Numbered from the stretch's first letter, positions 6,578 through 14,875 are shown. The stretch: DNA of 16,855 bases from CAIKZZ01 sp036742455 (GCA_036742455.1 DAINQU010000040.1:1-16855), one strand, 5' to 3'. Numbers and translations are program-made. Notes: generated by a model from the letters alone, not told the origin.

Positions 6578-8311
6578 ATGACGTCGATGCCCCCATCCGC
6601 TGCTGCGCTGCATCGCGAAGCGTTGGCGTTGACGGATGCCCCGTTAGAGCACGTCGGTGAGCGCCTCGCGGCACTGCGGGCCCTCTACCGGGAGCAACCG
6701 GGGGTGTTCACCGCGGAGGTGCTCGCGCTCCTGCGCGCTGCGGGCGAGCGCGTCCGGGTGGCGAAAGAGGCGACCGATCGCGCGTCCTCACTTCAAGTGC
6801 TCAGCGACGTGTTCGGTTACCCCTCGTTTCGTGCCGGCCAAGCGGACATCATCGCCGAGATCCTGGCCGGTCGCGACTGCGTTGGCGTCATGCCGACCGG
6901 CGCCGGCAAGTCCGTCACCTACCAGATCCCGGCGCGCCTCTTGGGCGGCGTGACGCTCGTTGTCTCGCCGCTGATCTCGCTCATGAAAGATCAAGTCGAT
7001 GCCATGCGCGAGGTGGGTATCCGGGCCACCTACCTCAACTCGTCGTTGGAAGCCGCGGAGCGCGCCGAGCGGATCGCGGGCCTCAAGCGCGGCGACTTCG
7101 AATTGCTCTACGCCGCGCCCGAGGGCATCGACGGTGCGGTGGGGCGTCTGCTCAGCGATTTGGACTTGAAGCTCATCGCGGTCGATGAAGCGCATTGCAT
7201 CAGCGAATGGGGCCACGATTTTCGGCCCTCCTATCGCAACCTGTCCCACCTGAAGGGACGCTTCGGGGGGATACCGATCTTGGCGCTGACGGCGACTGCG
7301 ACCGAGCGCGTCAAGGACGATATCGTGAGTCAGCTGGGGCTGCGCGACCCGCATCTCGTGCGCGGCTCGTTCTATCGCCCGAACCTGCGATTGCACGCCG
7401 TTAAGAAAGGCCCCGGCCACGGCACCGGGCAGGGCGTGCGCGACATGATCCTCGCGCTGGTCCGAGCGCGGCGTGGGCAACCGGGGGTGGTCTACTGTCT
7501 GTCGCGCAAGAGCGCGGATTCGACGGCGGAGTTCTTGGTCAGTCGTGGCGTGCGTGCGGCGGCCTACCACGGTGGCATGAGCCCCGAGACCCGCGCCAGC
7601 ACGCAGGATCGATTCATTCGCGACGATGTCGATGTGGTGTGCGCCACCATTGCCTTTGGGATGGGCATCGACAAGTCGAACGTGCGATTCGTGATTCATC
7701 GCGATATGCCGCGCTCGATCGAGGGCTATTACCAAGAAATCGGCCGGGCCGGGCGCGATGGTGCGGCGTCGGACTGCGTCCTGTTTTATTCCTGGGCCGA
7801 CGTCATGTCGCTGGAGGCCATGGCTGAGCGCTCCGAGGTCGACGATCCGGACCTGTTGAATCAGCAGCGTCTGGCGGTTCGGCGGATGTACGACCTTGCC
7901 GATGCGGGCCGTTGTCTGTGGCGTAGCTTGACCGAGTATTTTGGCGAACCGATAGATGACTGCGCGACCTCGTGCGGCGTCTGCACCGGCGCCGATGTGA
8001 TTCGTCAGGCGGCCGAGGCGCGCGTGGCGGCGCGCCCGAGTCGGTCGGCTGCTGCCGGCAGCGGCACGATGGACAGCGATCTGTACGACCGGCTGCGACG
8101 ATTACGCAAAACGCTGGCCGACGAGCGCGGTGTCCCGGCCTATGTGATCTTCAGCGACCGGACCTTGGAGGACATGGCCGTGCGTCGACCGCAGAACGGC
8201 GCGGCGCTGCTGCAGGTCCACGGTGTGGGTAACGCCAAGTTGATGCAGTATGGGGATGCGTTCTTGGCGGTCATTCATGCCACCGACGGCGAAGACGACC
8301 GCGTCGACTAG
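6578..8311 (+). CDS. recQ: ATP-dependent DNA helicase RecQ, short form
   Basis: This 577-aa superfamily 2 3'-5' DNA helicase would unwind DNA in recombination and repair. The ATG at 6578 follows an overlapping TTG; neither has a strong ribosome binding site, and ATG 6587 is a further option. After an unusual extension of about 70 residues come motif 0 (FRAGQADII, ~84-92), Walker A (MPTGAGKS, ~105-112), DEAH (203-206) with the RecQ hallmark CISEWGHDFRPSY, motif III (LTATAT), and motifs V/VI (ATIAFGMGIDKSNVRFVIH, QEIGRAGRDG). A Cys4 zinc site follows (C446, C462, C466, C469). The winged-helix part of the RQC region is absent: a short Ala/Arg/Ser linker leads straight to a C-terminal HRDC domain (about 500-570). 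It is shorter than E. coli RecQ (about 610 aa). It may be a second RecQ paralogue rather than the housekeeping copy. Confidence 0.93.
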   Translation: MTSMPPSAAALHREALALTDAPLEHVGERLAALRALYREQPGVFTAEVLALLRAAGERVRVAKEATDRASSLQVLSDVFGYPSFRAGQADIIAEILAGRDCVGVMPTGAGKSVTYQIPARLLGGVTLVVSPLISLMKDQVDAMREVGIRATYLNSSLEAAERAERIAGLKRGDFELLYAAPEGIDGAVGRLLSDLDLKLIAVDEAHCISEWGHDFRPSYRNLSHLKGRFGGIPILALTATATERVKDDIVSQLGLRDPHLVRGSFYRPNLRLHAVKKGPGHGTGQGVRDMILALVRARRGQPGVVYCLSRKSADSTAEFLVSRGVRAAAYHGGMSPETRASTQDRFIRDDVDVVCATIAFGMGIDKSNVRFVIHRDMPRSIEGYYQEIGRAGRDGAASDCVLFYSWADVMSLEAMAERSEVDDPDLLNQQRLAVRRMYDLADAGRCLWRSLTEYFGEPIDDCATSCGVCTGADVIRQAAEARVAARPSRSAAAGSGTMDSDLYDRLRRLRKTLADERGVPAYVIFSDRTLEDMAVRRPQNGAALLQVHGVGNAKLMQYGDAFLAVIHATDGEDDRVD

Positions 8312-8383
8312 TGTGGATCGCGATGCGCGGCGGGGCCGGCAAATGCTCGGAGATGCATATCGGGGCGGGCTGGGAGGGGAACC

Positions 8384-9388
8384 ATGGATTGGTTTGAATC
8401 GCTGATGGGATTTGTCGAGACGGAGTACGCCCTTACGCAGCGGCAGTTGTCGGTGGACGGCGAATTTCTGCAGTCGACGGTGAACGGTCGACGCTTTCGA
8501 TGCGGCGCGTTGGAACTCGTGTCACTCGCCGCGCTGCGTGAGCGGGCCGCGACGGCGCCGGTGGGCCCGCCGACTCGGGTGCAGATTGTTCAAGGCGAGG
8601 CGCGGGCGCTGCATCGGGATCCGCGTAACGCGCGGGCGCTCTTTCAAGTGGCCTCCCAATTCAATCTGCTGGAAATGATCGGTCCCGCGCGGCGTCCCGA
8701 GGACGGCGTGGGCTGTTACTCGTTCGACCGGACGCAGGGCCCGGCTTGTGCGATCGCCGCCGGCGCGGCCACGATCTACCGCAATTATCTCGTGCCGATC
8801 GACGGGCACACGGGGCAGACGGAAACGCGGCAACTGAATGGCCTTGCGGACGTGGGTGCCTTCCTCAGTCGGACGCTGAACCGACCCGTGGACTCCCTCT
8901 GGCGGATGCAGAATGGCTATGCGCTCGCGACGGCCGACGGCTTAGGCGCGACCGACGATTGGCTCCGCTCGACGTCACCGGCTGAGCACGATGCCGTGCG
9001 CTCCCGCCTACGTATCGGCGTGCATCGGAACGTGGAAGTGACCGACGTGCCGTCGGGTCACGGTCCGCTCGTCTCGCAGGCTTTTTGTTCGGCGTTGCCG
9101 GTCGCGTACTCGGACCTGCCCTCCGCGCAGTGGCAACGCTTTGCGCGGCTGGTCTTGGAGGCCGCTTACGAGGCGACTCTGTGGGAAGCGGTCATGCAAC
9201 GTCAGCGACGCGGTCCTGGGCGGGTCTTACTCACGCTGCTCGGGGGCGGTGCGTTTGGTAACCGGGAGGTGTGGATCGTGGAAGCGATCGAGCGCGCGGT
9301 GGCGGCGGTGGCCGATCGCGGACTCGATGTACAGATCGTCTGTTACGGCGCTCCCTCGACCCTCGTGGCGGGCTTGGCGCGTTCCTAA
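8384..9388 (+). CDS. Uncharacterised protein, possibly macro-domain-like
   Basis: This 334-aa soluble protein has no signal peptide or membrane span. The start is secure, since GGGAGGGGA (8372-8380) lies three bases before the ATG. I do not recognise a named domain. Conserved-looking blocks are FQVASQFNLLEM (87-98), FDRTQGPACAIAAGAATIYRNYLVP (114-138, with DRTQGPACAIAAG at its core), QTETRQLNGLADVG (145-158) and a C-terminal LLGGGAFGNREVWIVEAIERA (285-305). The last block, a beta strand, a Gly-rich GGGAFGN loop, then a helix, resembles the ligand-binding loop region of ADP-ribose-binding macro domains, and FQVASQFN could be the strand-loop that in macro domains carries N-A-A-N. This is pattern inference only. 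It follows recQ by 72 nt and precedes the cupin gene by 66 nt in the same direction, so co-transcription with recQ is possible. Confidence 0.8.
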   Translation: MDWFESLMGFVETEYALTQRQLSVDGEFLQSTVNGRRFRCGALELVSLAALRERAATAPVGPPTRVQIVQGEARALHRDPRNARALFQVASQFNLLEMIGPARRPEDGVGCYSFDRTQGPACAIAAGAATIYRNYLVPIDGHTGQTETRQLNGLADVGAFLSRTLNRPVDSLWRMQNGYALATADGLGATDDWLRSTSPAEHDAVRSRLRIGVHRNVEVTDVPSGHGPLVSQAFCSALPVAYSDLPSAQWQRFARLVLEAAYEATLWEAVMQRQRRGPGRVLLTLLGGGAFGNREVWIVEAIERAVAAVADRGLDVQIVCYGAPSTLVAGLARS

Positions 9389-9454
9389 TGCGACGGTGTT
9401 CGGGGTACGCGATCGGGTGGTAGAGTCAGTGCCCTTCTTCCTGAGGATACCGCT

Positions 9455-9829
9455 ATGACCCCTGAGACGTCGTCGACCGCCTTGCTCCCGCTATCGGCCC
9501 TTTTTGCGGCTGACGTGAACGGCGCGCTCGAGCCGTGGGGCCAACGCGCCGGGGCGGATCAAGGCGATCCGCAGACCGCGGGCAAGATCCTGTACGAAGC
9601 GGGTGGCATCACGGCGGGTGTTTGGGAGTGCACGCCGGGCGGTTGGACGACGGTCGATCGTCCGGCAACCGAAGCCATGCTGTTTTTGAGTGGTCGCGCG
9701 CGCTTAACGACCCTCGGGTCGGAGCCCGTGATCTTTCAGGCGGGCGATACGTTCGTGTTGCCCAAAGGCTGGAACGGCCGTTGGGAAGTCTTGGAGACCG
9801 TCCGTAAGTTTTTTGTCGAAGTGAAGTAA
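9455..9829 (+). CDS. Cupin domain protein, DUF861/Cupin_3 type
   Basis: This 124-aa single-domain beta-barrel protein resembles the (S)-ureidoglycine aminohydrolase-like DUF861 cupins. GAGGA (9443-9447) lies 7 nt before the ATG. The core is GITAGVWECTPGGWTTVDRPATEAMLFLSGRARLTT (about 51-86), followed by FQAGDTFVLPKGWNGRWEVLETVRKFFVE (94-122), the typical G-D-x-F-V-x-P-x-G-x-x-G-x-W-E-V-x-E-x-V-R-K ending. The classical cupin HxH metal ligands are absent, as in many DUF861 members, so a catalytic role cannot be assumed; some members are simple ligand binders. The neighbours give no clear pathway. A strong hairpin directly after the stop probably ends this transcript. Confidence 0.85.
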   Translation: MTPETSSTALLPLSALFAADVNGALEPWGQRAGADQGDPQTAGKILYEAGGITAGVWECTPGGWTTVDRPATEAMLFLSGRARLTTLGSEPVIFQAGDTFVLPKGWNGRWEVLETVRKFFVEVK

Positions 9830-9875
9830 ACAGGGGCCGTCGACGACCGCGTCGTCCACGACGCGGTCATCCTGT
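9830..9875 (+). terminator. Strong hairpin terminator after the cupin gene
   Basis: GACCGCGTCGT (9845-9855) pairs perfectly with ACGACGCGGTC (9858-9868), and outer arms ACAGG (9830-9834) and CCTGT (9871-9875) also match. It begins right after the stop codon and separates the recQ-side genes from the receptor operon. There is no T-tract. Confidence 0.65.
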
Positions 9876-9947
9876 CGCAACCGCAGCGTAAGTACGCGCC
9901 CTCCCGGGCCGGATAGCCCCGCAACGACGTGGATCGGTCGTCCGCAG

Positions 9948-9982
9948 CCAACCGTCCCGTAGGAAAGATAGGGTGCGGTTGG
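9948..9982. other. Imperfect hairpin in the long leader region
   Basis: CCAACCG (9948-9954) and CGGTTGG (9976-9982) pair, with inner CCC (9956-9958) and GGG (9971-9973) around an A-rich loop. It lies in the 416-nt gap between the cupin and the second receptor. Its role is unknown and no small RNA family is recognised. Apart from this hairpin and the terminator, I see nothing in 9876-10119. Confidence 0.3.
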
Positions 9983-10119
9983 TGCGACGACTGCACGCAT
10001 CAAGCACCCGAGCCGATGTGCAATGGTGATCGTCATTTCAAGCCGGAGCGCTCATCGCCAACGAGATCGCGACGTCCCTAGGGCGCGTAAGTCGTTTGGA
10101 GTCGGTGCCTAAAGAGCCA

Positions 10120-10149
10120 TTGACGCCATGGGCGTAACAGGACGATATT
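10120..10149 (+). promoter_or_regulatory. Sigma70-like promoter for the receptor-halogenase operon
   Basis: TTGACG (10120-10125, five of six consensus bases) and GATATT (10144-10149, four of six) are 18 bp apart. Transcription would begin near 10156, giving a 5' UTR of about 90 nt before the receptor ATG. It is the best promoter match I found in the window. Confidence 0.55.
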
Positions 10150-10162
10150 GGTACTGACCAAT
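10147..10162. promoter_or_regulatory. GntR/HutC-type operator dyad over the -10/+1 region
   Basis: ATTGGT-ACTG-ACCAAT is a perfect 6-4-6 inverted repeat. It has the same architecture as TGGT-N4-ACCA operators bound by GntR/HutC regulators such as DasR (ACTGGT-CTAG-ACCAGT). It overlaps the last three bases of the proposed -10 and covers the expected transcription start, the classic position for repression. No regulator gene lies in the window. Confidence 0.55.
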
Positions 10163-10245
10163 GACAGCCTACAGAGCTGACTACGCCATAACGGGCCCCC
10201 CAACGGACGGCTTCATGGCGATTTTTGTCGATTTCGGGGGAATGT

Positions 10246-13146
10246 ATGCGCGTAGACGATCGTCTGAACTCAAATCCATGGGCGGCGGACGCTCGTCATC
10301 GCTTGACGCCCAACGCGGCTCGGTCAAAACGCAATTCGGTTGTCGCCACGGCTGTCGCTGCTGCGTTGATGGGGGCCGCGGCTCCGGCCGTCTCGCAGAG
10401 TATCCCCAGTGCAAATCCCGGCGCGTTGGACGACGTTGTCGTGACCGGTATTCGGGCCAGTATCGCTAATGCGATCCAGTTGAAAGAATTCTCCGACAAT
10501 ATCGTCGAAACCATTTCAGCCGAAGATCTCGGCAAGCTACCGGATATCAGTATTGCCGACAGCTTGGCGCGATTGCCCGGTCTTGCGGCACAGCGTAACG
10601 ACGGCCATGCGAACTTTATTTCGATCCGCGGCTTCGCTCCGGATTTCAGTGGCACGACGCTAGCCGGTCGTGAGATCGCGTCCACGGGTGAAAATCGGGG
10701 TGTCGAATTCGATCAATTCCCTGCCGAGTTGGTGCATCAAGTCGAAGTCTACAAGACGCCGGATGCGAGCCTCATCGGTCAGGGTCTTGCGGGTACGGTC
10801 AATCTGGATACCGTCAAGCCGCTGAGCTACAACGAAATGAAGGTTGCGGTGAATGCGCGTGCCGAACGCAACTCGAACAGCAACCTGAATCCGGGTCAAG
10901 GCATCGGTGCGGACGGTAGCCGTCTCAGTTTCTCTGTCATTGATCAGTTCATGGATCACACACTCGGCGTTGCGTTCGGCGTGGCCCGTATCGATTCGCC
11001 GGTGCAAGAGAAACAGTACCAAGCCTGGTGGTGGGCGATCGACAACGGACCTGCGGGTTCGGGATCGCTGCAGGGATGGGGAACCAATCCCGTCCCTGGC
11101 GCCCCGGATTCGGCACTCGAGCAGCAGGGCATGCAGATTCGTGCCAAGTCAGTGGGTGACACCCGTACCGGCGTGATGGGCGTCATCGAGTACGCGCCCA
11201 GTAACACGTTTCACAGCGAGTTGGACCTGTTCTATTCTGAATTCAAGCAAGACGACGCCCTGAACGGTTTGCAGTGGTCGAGCAGTCCGTGGGACGGTGT
11301 GAGTTACGCCAATGCGCAGACGAGCGGCCAAGGGGCCAACTCGGTCTTAACGAGCGGCTCGATCAGCGGCGTTAAACCGATCATGCAGAATGAATACACG
11401 AGCCTGAACACGCGCACCGTGTCCCTCGGTTGGAACAATAGGCTCGATTTTGACAGCGGATGGACGGCCATCGCCGACTTGTCGTACTCGCAGGCGACGG
11501 ACTCGCTGCGCGACGCGTATGCCTTCACCGGTCTACAGGGTGGCGCCACGTTGAATGGCGTGGGATTCAACATACCGCCCGGCGGTGGATACGCGAGTTA
11601 CAGCTTACCGGTCAACATGGCTGACCCGACGATTGTCGGGTTCACCGATCCCGACAATTACGGCTATAACGGTCGTGAGGAATGGGATCACCAGACGGAC
11701 ACGATCAAGGCGTTCCGACTGGACGTGAAACATGCGCTCGGTTGGATTTTTAAGACGGTCGACATTGGCTTCGACTACTCCGATCGCAAGAAGTCTAAGT
11801 CGGCGCTCGTCGACTTCGCGTATCTGAACGGCAATGGGTGCAGTACGACGGGTACTCTCTCCTGTGGCGCATATAACAGTGCACAGTTTGCGCCCGTGGG
11901 TGCCGCCTACACCTACTCACCGACCTCGCTGGCGTATGCGGGCGTGCCGGGCGTCATCAATTACAACATCCTCGCGGCGTTCAATAGTCAGTTCTATCTT
12001 TCGCCCGACATGGGCCCGAACGACTACAGCCGCAACTACTACATTCAGGAAAAAGTCCCGCTCGGCTATCTGAAGCTCGACATCGACACCCACATGGGAC
12101 AGGTGCCGGTGCGTGGCAACGTCGGTGTGCAGTGGGTGCATACGAATCAGTACTCATCGGGTGTACTGACGGATCCGAACAGCGGGCAGCCGACTGGCGC
12201 TGTCGGCAGCGGTACGTCCTACAACGAGGTGCTACCGAGCCTTAACCTCGTGGCCATGGTGGCGCCCCGGGAATACATCCGGTTGGGCGTCTCCAAGAGC
12301 ATGATGCGCGGCCGGATCGACGACGAGAAGGCGGCATCGTCCGCGTCGGTGTGCACCGACCCGGCTTCCTGTCAGGCGAGCTTTGGGTTTTGGTCGGGTT
12401 CGGGCGGCAATCCGTATCTGAAGCCGTACATTGCGATCGGAGAAGATCTTTCGTTTGAGAAGATGTTCGGTAAGGCGAGCTACTTCTCGGTCGCGCTCTT
12501 TAACAAGAACTTGACGAGCTATATCTACACGCAGACCGACCCAAACTACAATTTCTCGGGGTTTGTGAATAACACGCCGATTACCCCGAAGTCGGTCTAC
12601 GGTAATTACTCGACGCCGGAGAATGGCTCGGGCGGCAAGATCCAAGGCTACGAATTGGCGCTCACGCTGGAAGGCGGTTTGCTCGCCAATGCGCTGTCGG
12701 GATTCGGCCTGCAGTCGTCTTACGCCTACACGAATAATTATCTGCCACCGACGACGATTTCGAATGTGCCTGGCGGTCCGACCACGTTCCCAGGATTCTC
12801 CAAGAACGTGGCGGCGGTGACGGTCTACTACGAGCAGAACGGCTATTCGCTGCGACTGGCTGAGACGTACCGCTCGCCGTTCACGGGTGAAGTGACGCCG
12901 TTGTTCAATCAGCTGTCGTATACGAAGATTGCCACCGATCGAACGCTCAATTTCCAGGCGGGCTACGAGTTCAAGGAAGGTAAAGCGGCGGGTCTGTCAC
13001 TGTTACTGCAAGTCAATAACCTGACAGATTCGCCGTATCGCACGATCCAGATGGCAACGCTGACCAGCGGCGCGTCGTACCAAACGCCGTTGGAAAACGA
13101 CACCTTCGGACGTACGATCCTGTTGGGCTTCAACTATAAGCGTTGA
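10246..13146 (+). CDS. TonB-dependent receptor, TIGR01782 (Xanth-Caul) type
   Basis: This 966-aa outer-membrane transporter belongs to the family often found in carbohydrate-utilisation loci of Xanthomonas and Caulobacter. The ATG at 10246 is chosen because GGGGGA lies four bases upstream; an in-frame TTG at 10225 is less likely. The N-terminal region is long, with about 30 polar residues before the hydrophobic signal core (SVVATAVAAALMGAAAPAVS, cleavage near 50-52). The TonB box is VVVTGIR (64-70). The plug shows the family signature: NIVETISAEDLGKLPD, SIADSLARLPGLAAQR, ISIRGF and QVEVYKTPDASLIGQGLAGTVNL. The barrel ends LLGFNYKR, with Lys-Arg after the usual aromatic, which is slightly unusual for the outer-membrane insertion signal. 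The halogenase-family gene follows by 93 nt on the same strand, probably in one operon under the 10120 promoter. The ligand is unknown. Confidence 0.93.
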   Translation: MRVDDRLNSNPWAADARHRLTPNAARSKRNSVVATAVAAALMGAAAPAVSQSIPSANPGALDDVVVTGIRASIANAIQLKEFSDNIVETISAEDLGKLPDISIADSLARLPGLAAQRNDGHANFISIRGFAPDFSGTTLAGREIASTGENRGVEFDQFPAELVHQVEVYKTPDASLIGQGLAGTVNLDTVKPLSYNEMKVAVNARAERNSNSNLNPGQGIGADGSRLSFSVIDQFMDHTLGVAFGVARIDSPVQEKQYQAWWWAIDNGPAGSGSLQGWGTNPVPGAPDSALEQQGMQIRAKSVGDTRTGVMGVIEYAPSNTFHSELDLFYSEFKQDDALNGLQWSSSPWDGVSYANAQTSGQGANSVLTSGSISGVKPIMQNEYTSLNTRTVSLGWNNRLDFDSGWTAIADLSYSQATDSLRDAYAFTGLQGGATLNGVGFNIPPGGGYASYSLPVNMADPTIVGFTDPDNYGYNGREEWDHQTDTIKAFRLDVKHALGWIFKTVDIGFDYSDRKKSKSALVDFAYLNGNGCSTTGTLSCGAYNSAQFAPVGAAYTYSPTSLAYAGVPGVINYNILAAFNSQFYLSPDMGPNDYSRNYYIQEKVPLGYLKLDIDTHMGQVPVRGNVGVQWVHTNQYSSGVLTDPNSGQPTGAVGSGTSYNEVLPSLNLVAMVAPREYIRLGVSKSMMRGRIDDEKAASSASVCTDPASCQASFGFWSGSGGNPYLKPYIAIGEDLSFEKMFGKASYFSVALFNKNLTSYIYTQTDPNYNFSGFVNNTPITPKSVYGNYSTPENGSGGKIQGYELALTLEGGLLANALSGFGLQSSYAYTNNYLPPTTISNVPGGPTTFPGFSKNVAAVTVYYEQNGYSLRLAETYRSPFTGEVTPLFNQLSYTKIATDRTLNFQAGYEFKEGKAAGLSLLLQVNNLTDSPYRTIQMATLTSGASYQTPLENDTFGRTILLGFNYKR

Positions 13147-13184
13147 TAGTTGGGAAGCGGGCTCCTTGCGGATTTCCCGGCCTC

Positions 13185-13213
13185 GCTCTCGACCGCAGTG
13201 TGCGGTCGGGAGC
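13185..13213 (+). terminator. Intercistronic 13-bp hairpin between receptor and halogenase
   Basis: Bases 13185-13197 (GCTCTCGACCGCA) pair with 13201-13213 (TGCGGTCGGGAGC) around a GTG loop, with one T-G wobble. No T-run follows. It sits 26 nt before the halogenase ATG and may be a leaky terminator or an mRNA stabiliser that keeps receptor expression above enzyme expression. Confidence 0.55.
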
Positions 13214-13239
13214 TGTACGCCCACAGCGCCTAGAGCGTC

Positions 13240-14748
13240 ATGACAGATCGCGCGATCAAAGCTATTGTGATTGTCGGTGGCGGCACAGCGGGCTGGATGG
13301 CCGCTGCGGCGTTGGCGCGTGTGCTCGGTCCCCGCTGCGCGATCCGACTCATTGAGTCGCAAGAGATCGGTACGGTCGGCGTGGGCGAGGCGACGATCCC
13401 CCAAATCCGGCAGTTCAATGACGCCCTGGGACTCGACGAAGATGACTTCGTCCGGCGCACACGAGCGACGTTCAAGCTCGGCATTCAGTTTGTCGATTGG
13501 GCGCGCTTGGGCGATGACTACATCCACAGCTTTGGTGTCCTCGGGCGGGACCGGGCGCTATTGCCCTTCCATCAACTGTGGCTCAAGGCGCATCAGCAAG
13601 GTCACGCGGTTGATTTGGGTGAGTATGCGATCAACGTGATGGCCGCACGCCACGGTCGCTTCATGCGGCCCGCAGGTCTGGGTCCGGACTCCCCGCTGTC
13701 GGGTATCGCGTATGCCTTTCAGTTCGATGCAGGACTGTACGCCGAGTACTTGAGTGAATGTGCGCAGGCTCTGGGCGTGCGCCAGACAGAGGGGAAGGTA
13801 CAGCAGGTTCAGTTGCGGGGCACAGACGGTTTTATCGATGCGCTTCTGCTCGAGAGCGGCGAGCGCGTTGAGGGCGACCTGTTCATTGATTGCAGCGGAT
13901 TCAAGGGATTGCTGATCGAGCAGGCGCTGCATACGGGCTACGAGGACTGGACGCACTGGCTGCCGTGCGATCGCGCCGTCGCCGTGCCGTGTGCCTCCTC
14001 AGGGCCGCCCGTGCCCTACACGCGGGCGACGGCCCGAGAGGCGGGATGGCAATGGCGCATACCGCTGCAACACCGGATCGGTAATGGCTACGTGTATTCG
14101 AGCGCACACCTCTCGGATGAGGCGGCCACCGAACGGCTATTGTCGCGGCTCGATGGGCCTGTTCTCGGTGATCCGCGTCTGCTCGCCTTTAAGACCGGGA
14201 AACGACGTCGCATTTGGAATCGCAACTGTGTGGCCGTGGGACTGGCCAGTGGCTTTATGGAGCCGTTGGAGTCCACAAGCATCCACCTTGTGCAGTCGAC
14301 GATCACACAGATCATCAGCTTCTTCCCGGATCGAGACTTTGATCCGGTGTTGATCGACCGCTTTAACCAGAGAGCCACGTGGGAGTGGGAGCGCATCCGA
14401 GACTTTCTTATTCTGCATTACCATGCCACAGAACGAGATGACTCTGCATTTTGGAAGGACTGCCGTACGCTCGCGATACCCGACGGATTGCGGGCGTATC
14501 TGGATCTCTTCCGGCATAGCGGTCGCTTCTTTAGGGAGAACGACGAACTCTTTGGCCAGACCAGTTGGGTGCAAGTCATGCTCGGGCAGCGCATACACCC
14601 ACGGGGCTACTTTCCGATGGTCGATATGATGGGTCAGGATGAGCTACGATCCTATGTCGCTAACGTCCGTCAGGTCGTCGCACGGTGCGTTGAGCGCATG
14701 CCGTCGCACGCGGAGTTCCTCACACATATCGGTGCGACGCTCCGCTAA
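13240..14748 (+). CDS. Tryptophan halogenase-family flavoprotein
   Basis: This 502-aa FADH2-dependent halogenase homologue (PF04820) would form HOX from halide, O2 and FADH2 supplied by a separate reductase. GGGTAGW (13-19) is the FAD-binding loop. K79 in ATFKLGIQF aligns with the catalytic lysine of PrnA and RebH. GWQWRIP (269-275) is the WxWxIP motif that suppresses monooxygenase activity. EPLESTS (341-347) carries the Glu-Ser pair of the active site. All catalytic elements are intact. The length is slightly below tryptophan halogenases (about 530 aa). Halogenases of this type next to TonB-dependent receptors are known from Caulobacterales and Xanthomonas; where tested (for example BrvH) they favoured bromination of indole-type compounds, and their natural substrates remain unclear. 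The ATG at 13240 has only a weak AGAG ribosome binding site. It probably shares the receptor transcript. Confidence 0.9.
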   Translation: MTDRAIKAIVIVGGGTAGWMAAAALARVLGPRCAIRLIESQEIGTVGVGEATIPQIRQFNDALGLDEDDFVRRTRATFKLGIQFVDWARLGDDYIHSFGVLGRDRALLPFHQLWLKAHQQGHAVDLGEYAINVMAARHGRFMRPAGLGPDSPLSGIAYAFQFDAGLYAEYLSECAQALGVRQTEGKVQQVQLRGTDGFIDALLLESGERVEGDLFIDCSGFKGLLIEQALHTGYEDWTHWLPCDRAVAVPCASSGPPVPYTRATAREAGWQWRIPLQHRIGNGYVYSSAHLSDEAATERLLSRLDGPVLGDPRLLAFKTGKRRRIWNRNCVAVGLASGFMEPLESTSIHLVQSTITQIISFFPDRDFDPVLIDRFNQRATWEWERIRDFLILHYHATERDDSAFWKDCRTLAIPDGLRAYLDLFRHSGRFFRENDELFGQTSWVQVMLGQRIHPRGYFPMVDMMGQDELRSYVANVRQVVARCVERMPSHAEFLTHIGATLR

Positions 14749-14769
14749 CGTTCGTCGTCTGAAGCTCTG

Positions 14770-14790
14770 AAGGCGCGTCCGCGGCGCTTT
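14770..14790 (+). terminator. Terminator-like hairpin after the halogenase gene
   Basis: AAGGCGC (14770-14776) pairs with GCGCTTT (14784-14790), one G-T wobble, around a 7-nt loop. The 3' arm ends in TTT. It starts 21 nt after the stop and probably closes the receptor-halogenase operon. Confidence 0.4.
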
Positions 14791-14875
14791 CGGGGGCGTA
14801 CGCATCCGCCGCGGTCGTTATCCGGCGGTCGCGATGAATGGCGTCGTCCTCGCGCCTCGTCGTTGCTGCACCTGC

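Noticed and set aside
6788..7735. Long minus-strand open frame opposite recQ
   Set aside because: It is an antisense shadow; recQ motifs are continuous on the plus strand and the reverse product shows no known motifs.
9704..10036. Minus-strand open frame spanning the cupin end and its terminator
   Set aside because: It has no ribosome binding site, it crosses a strong hairpin, and its composition looks non-coding.
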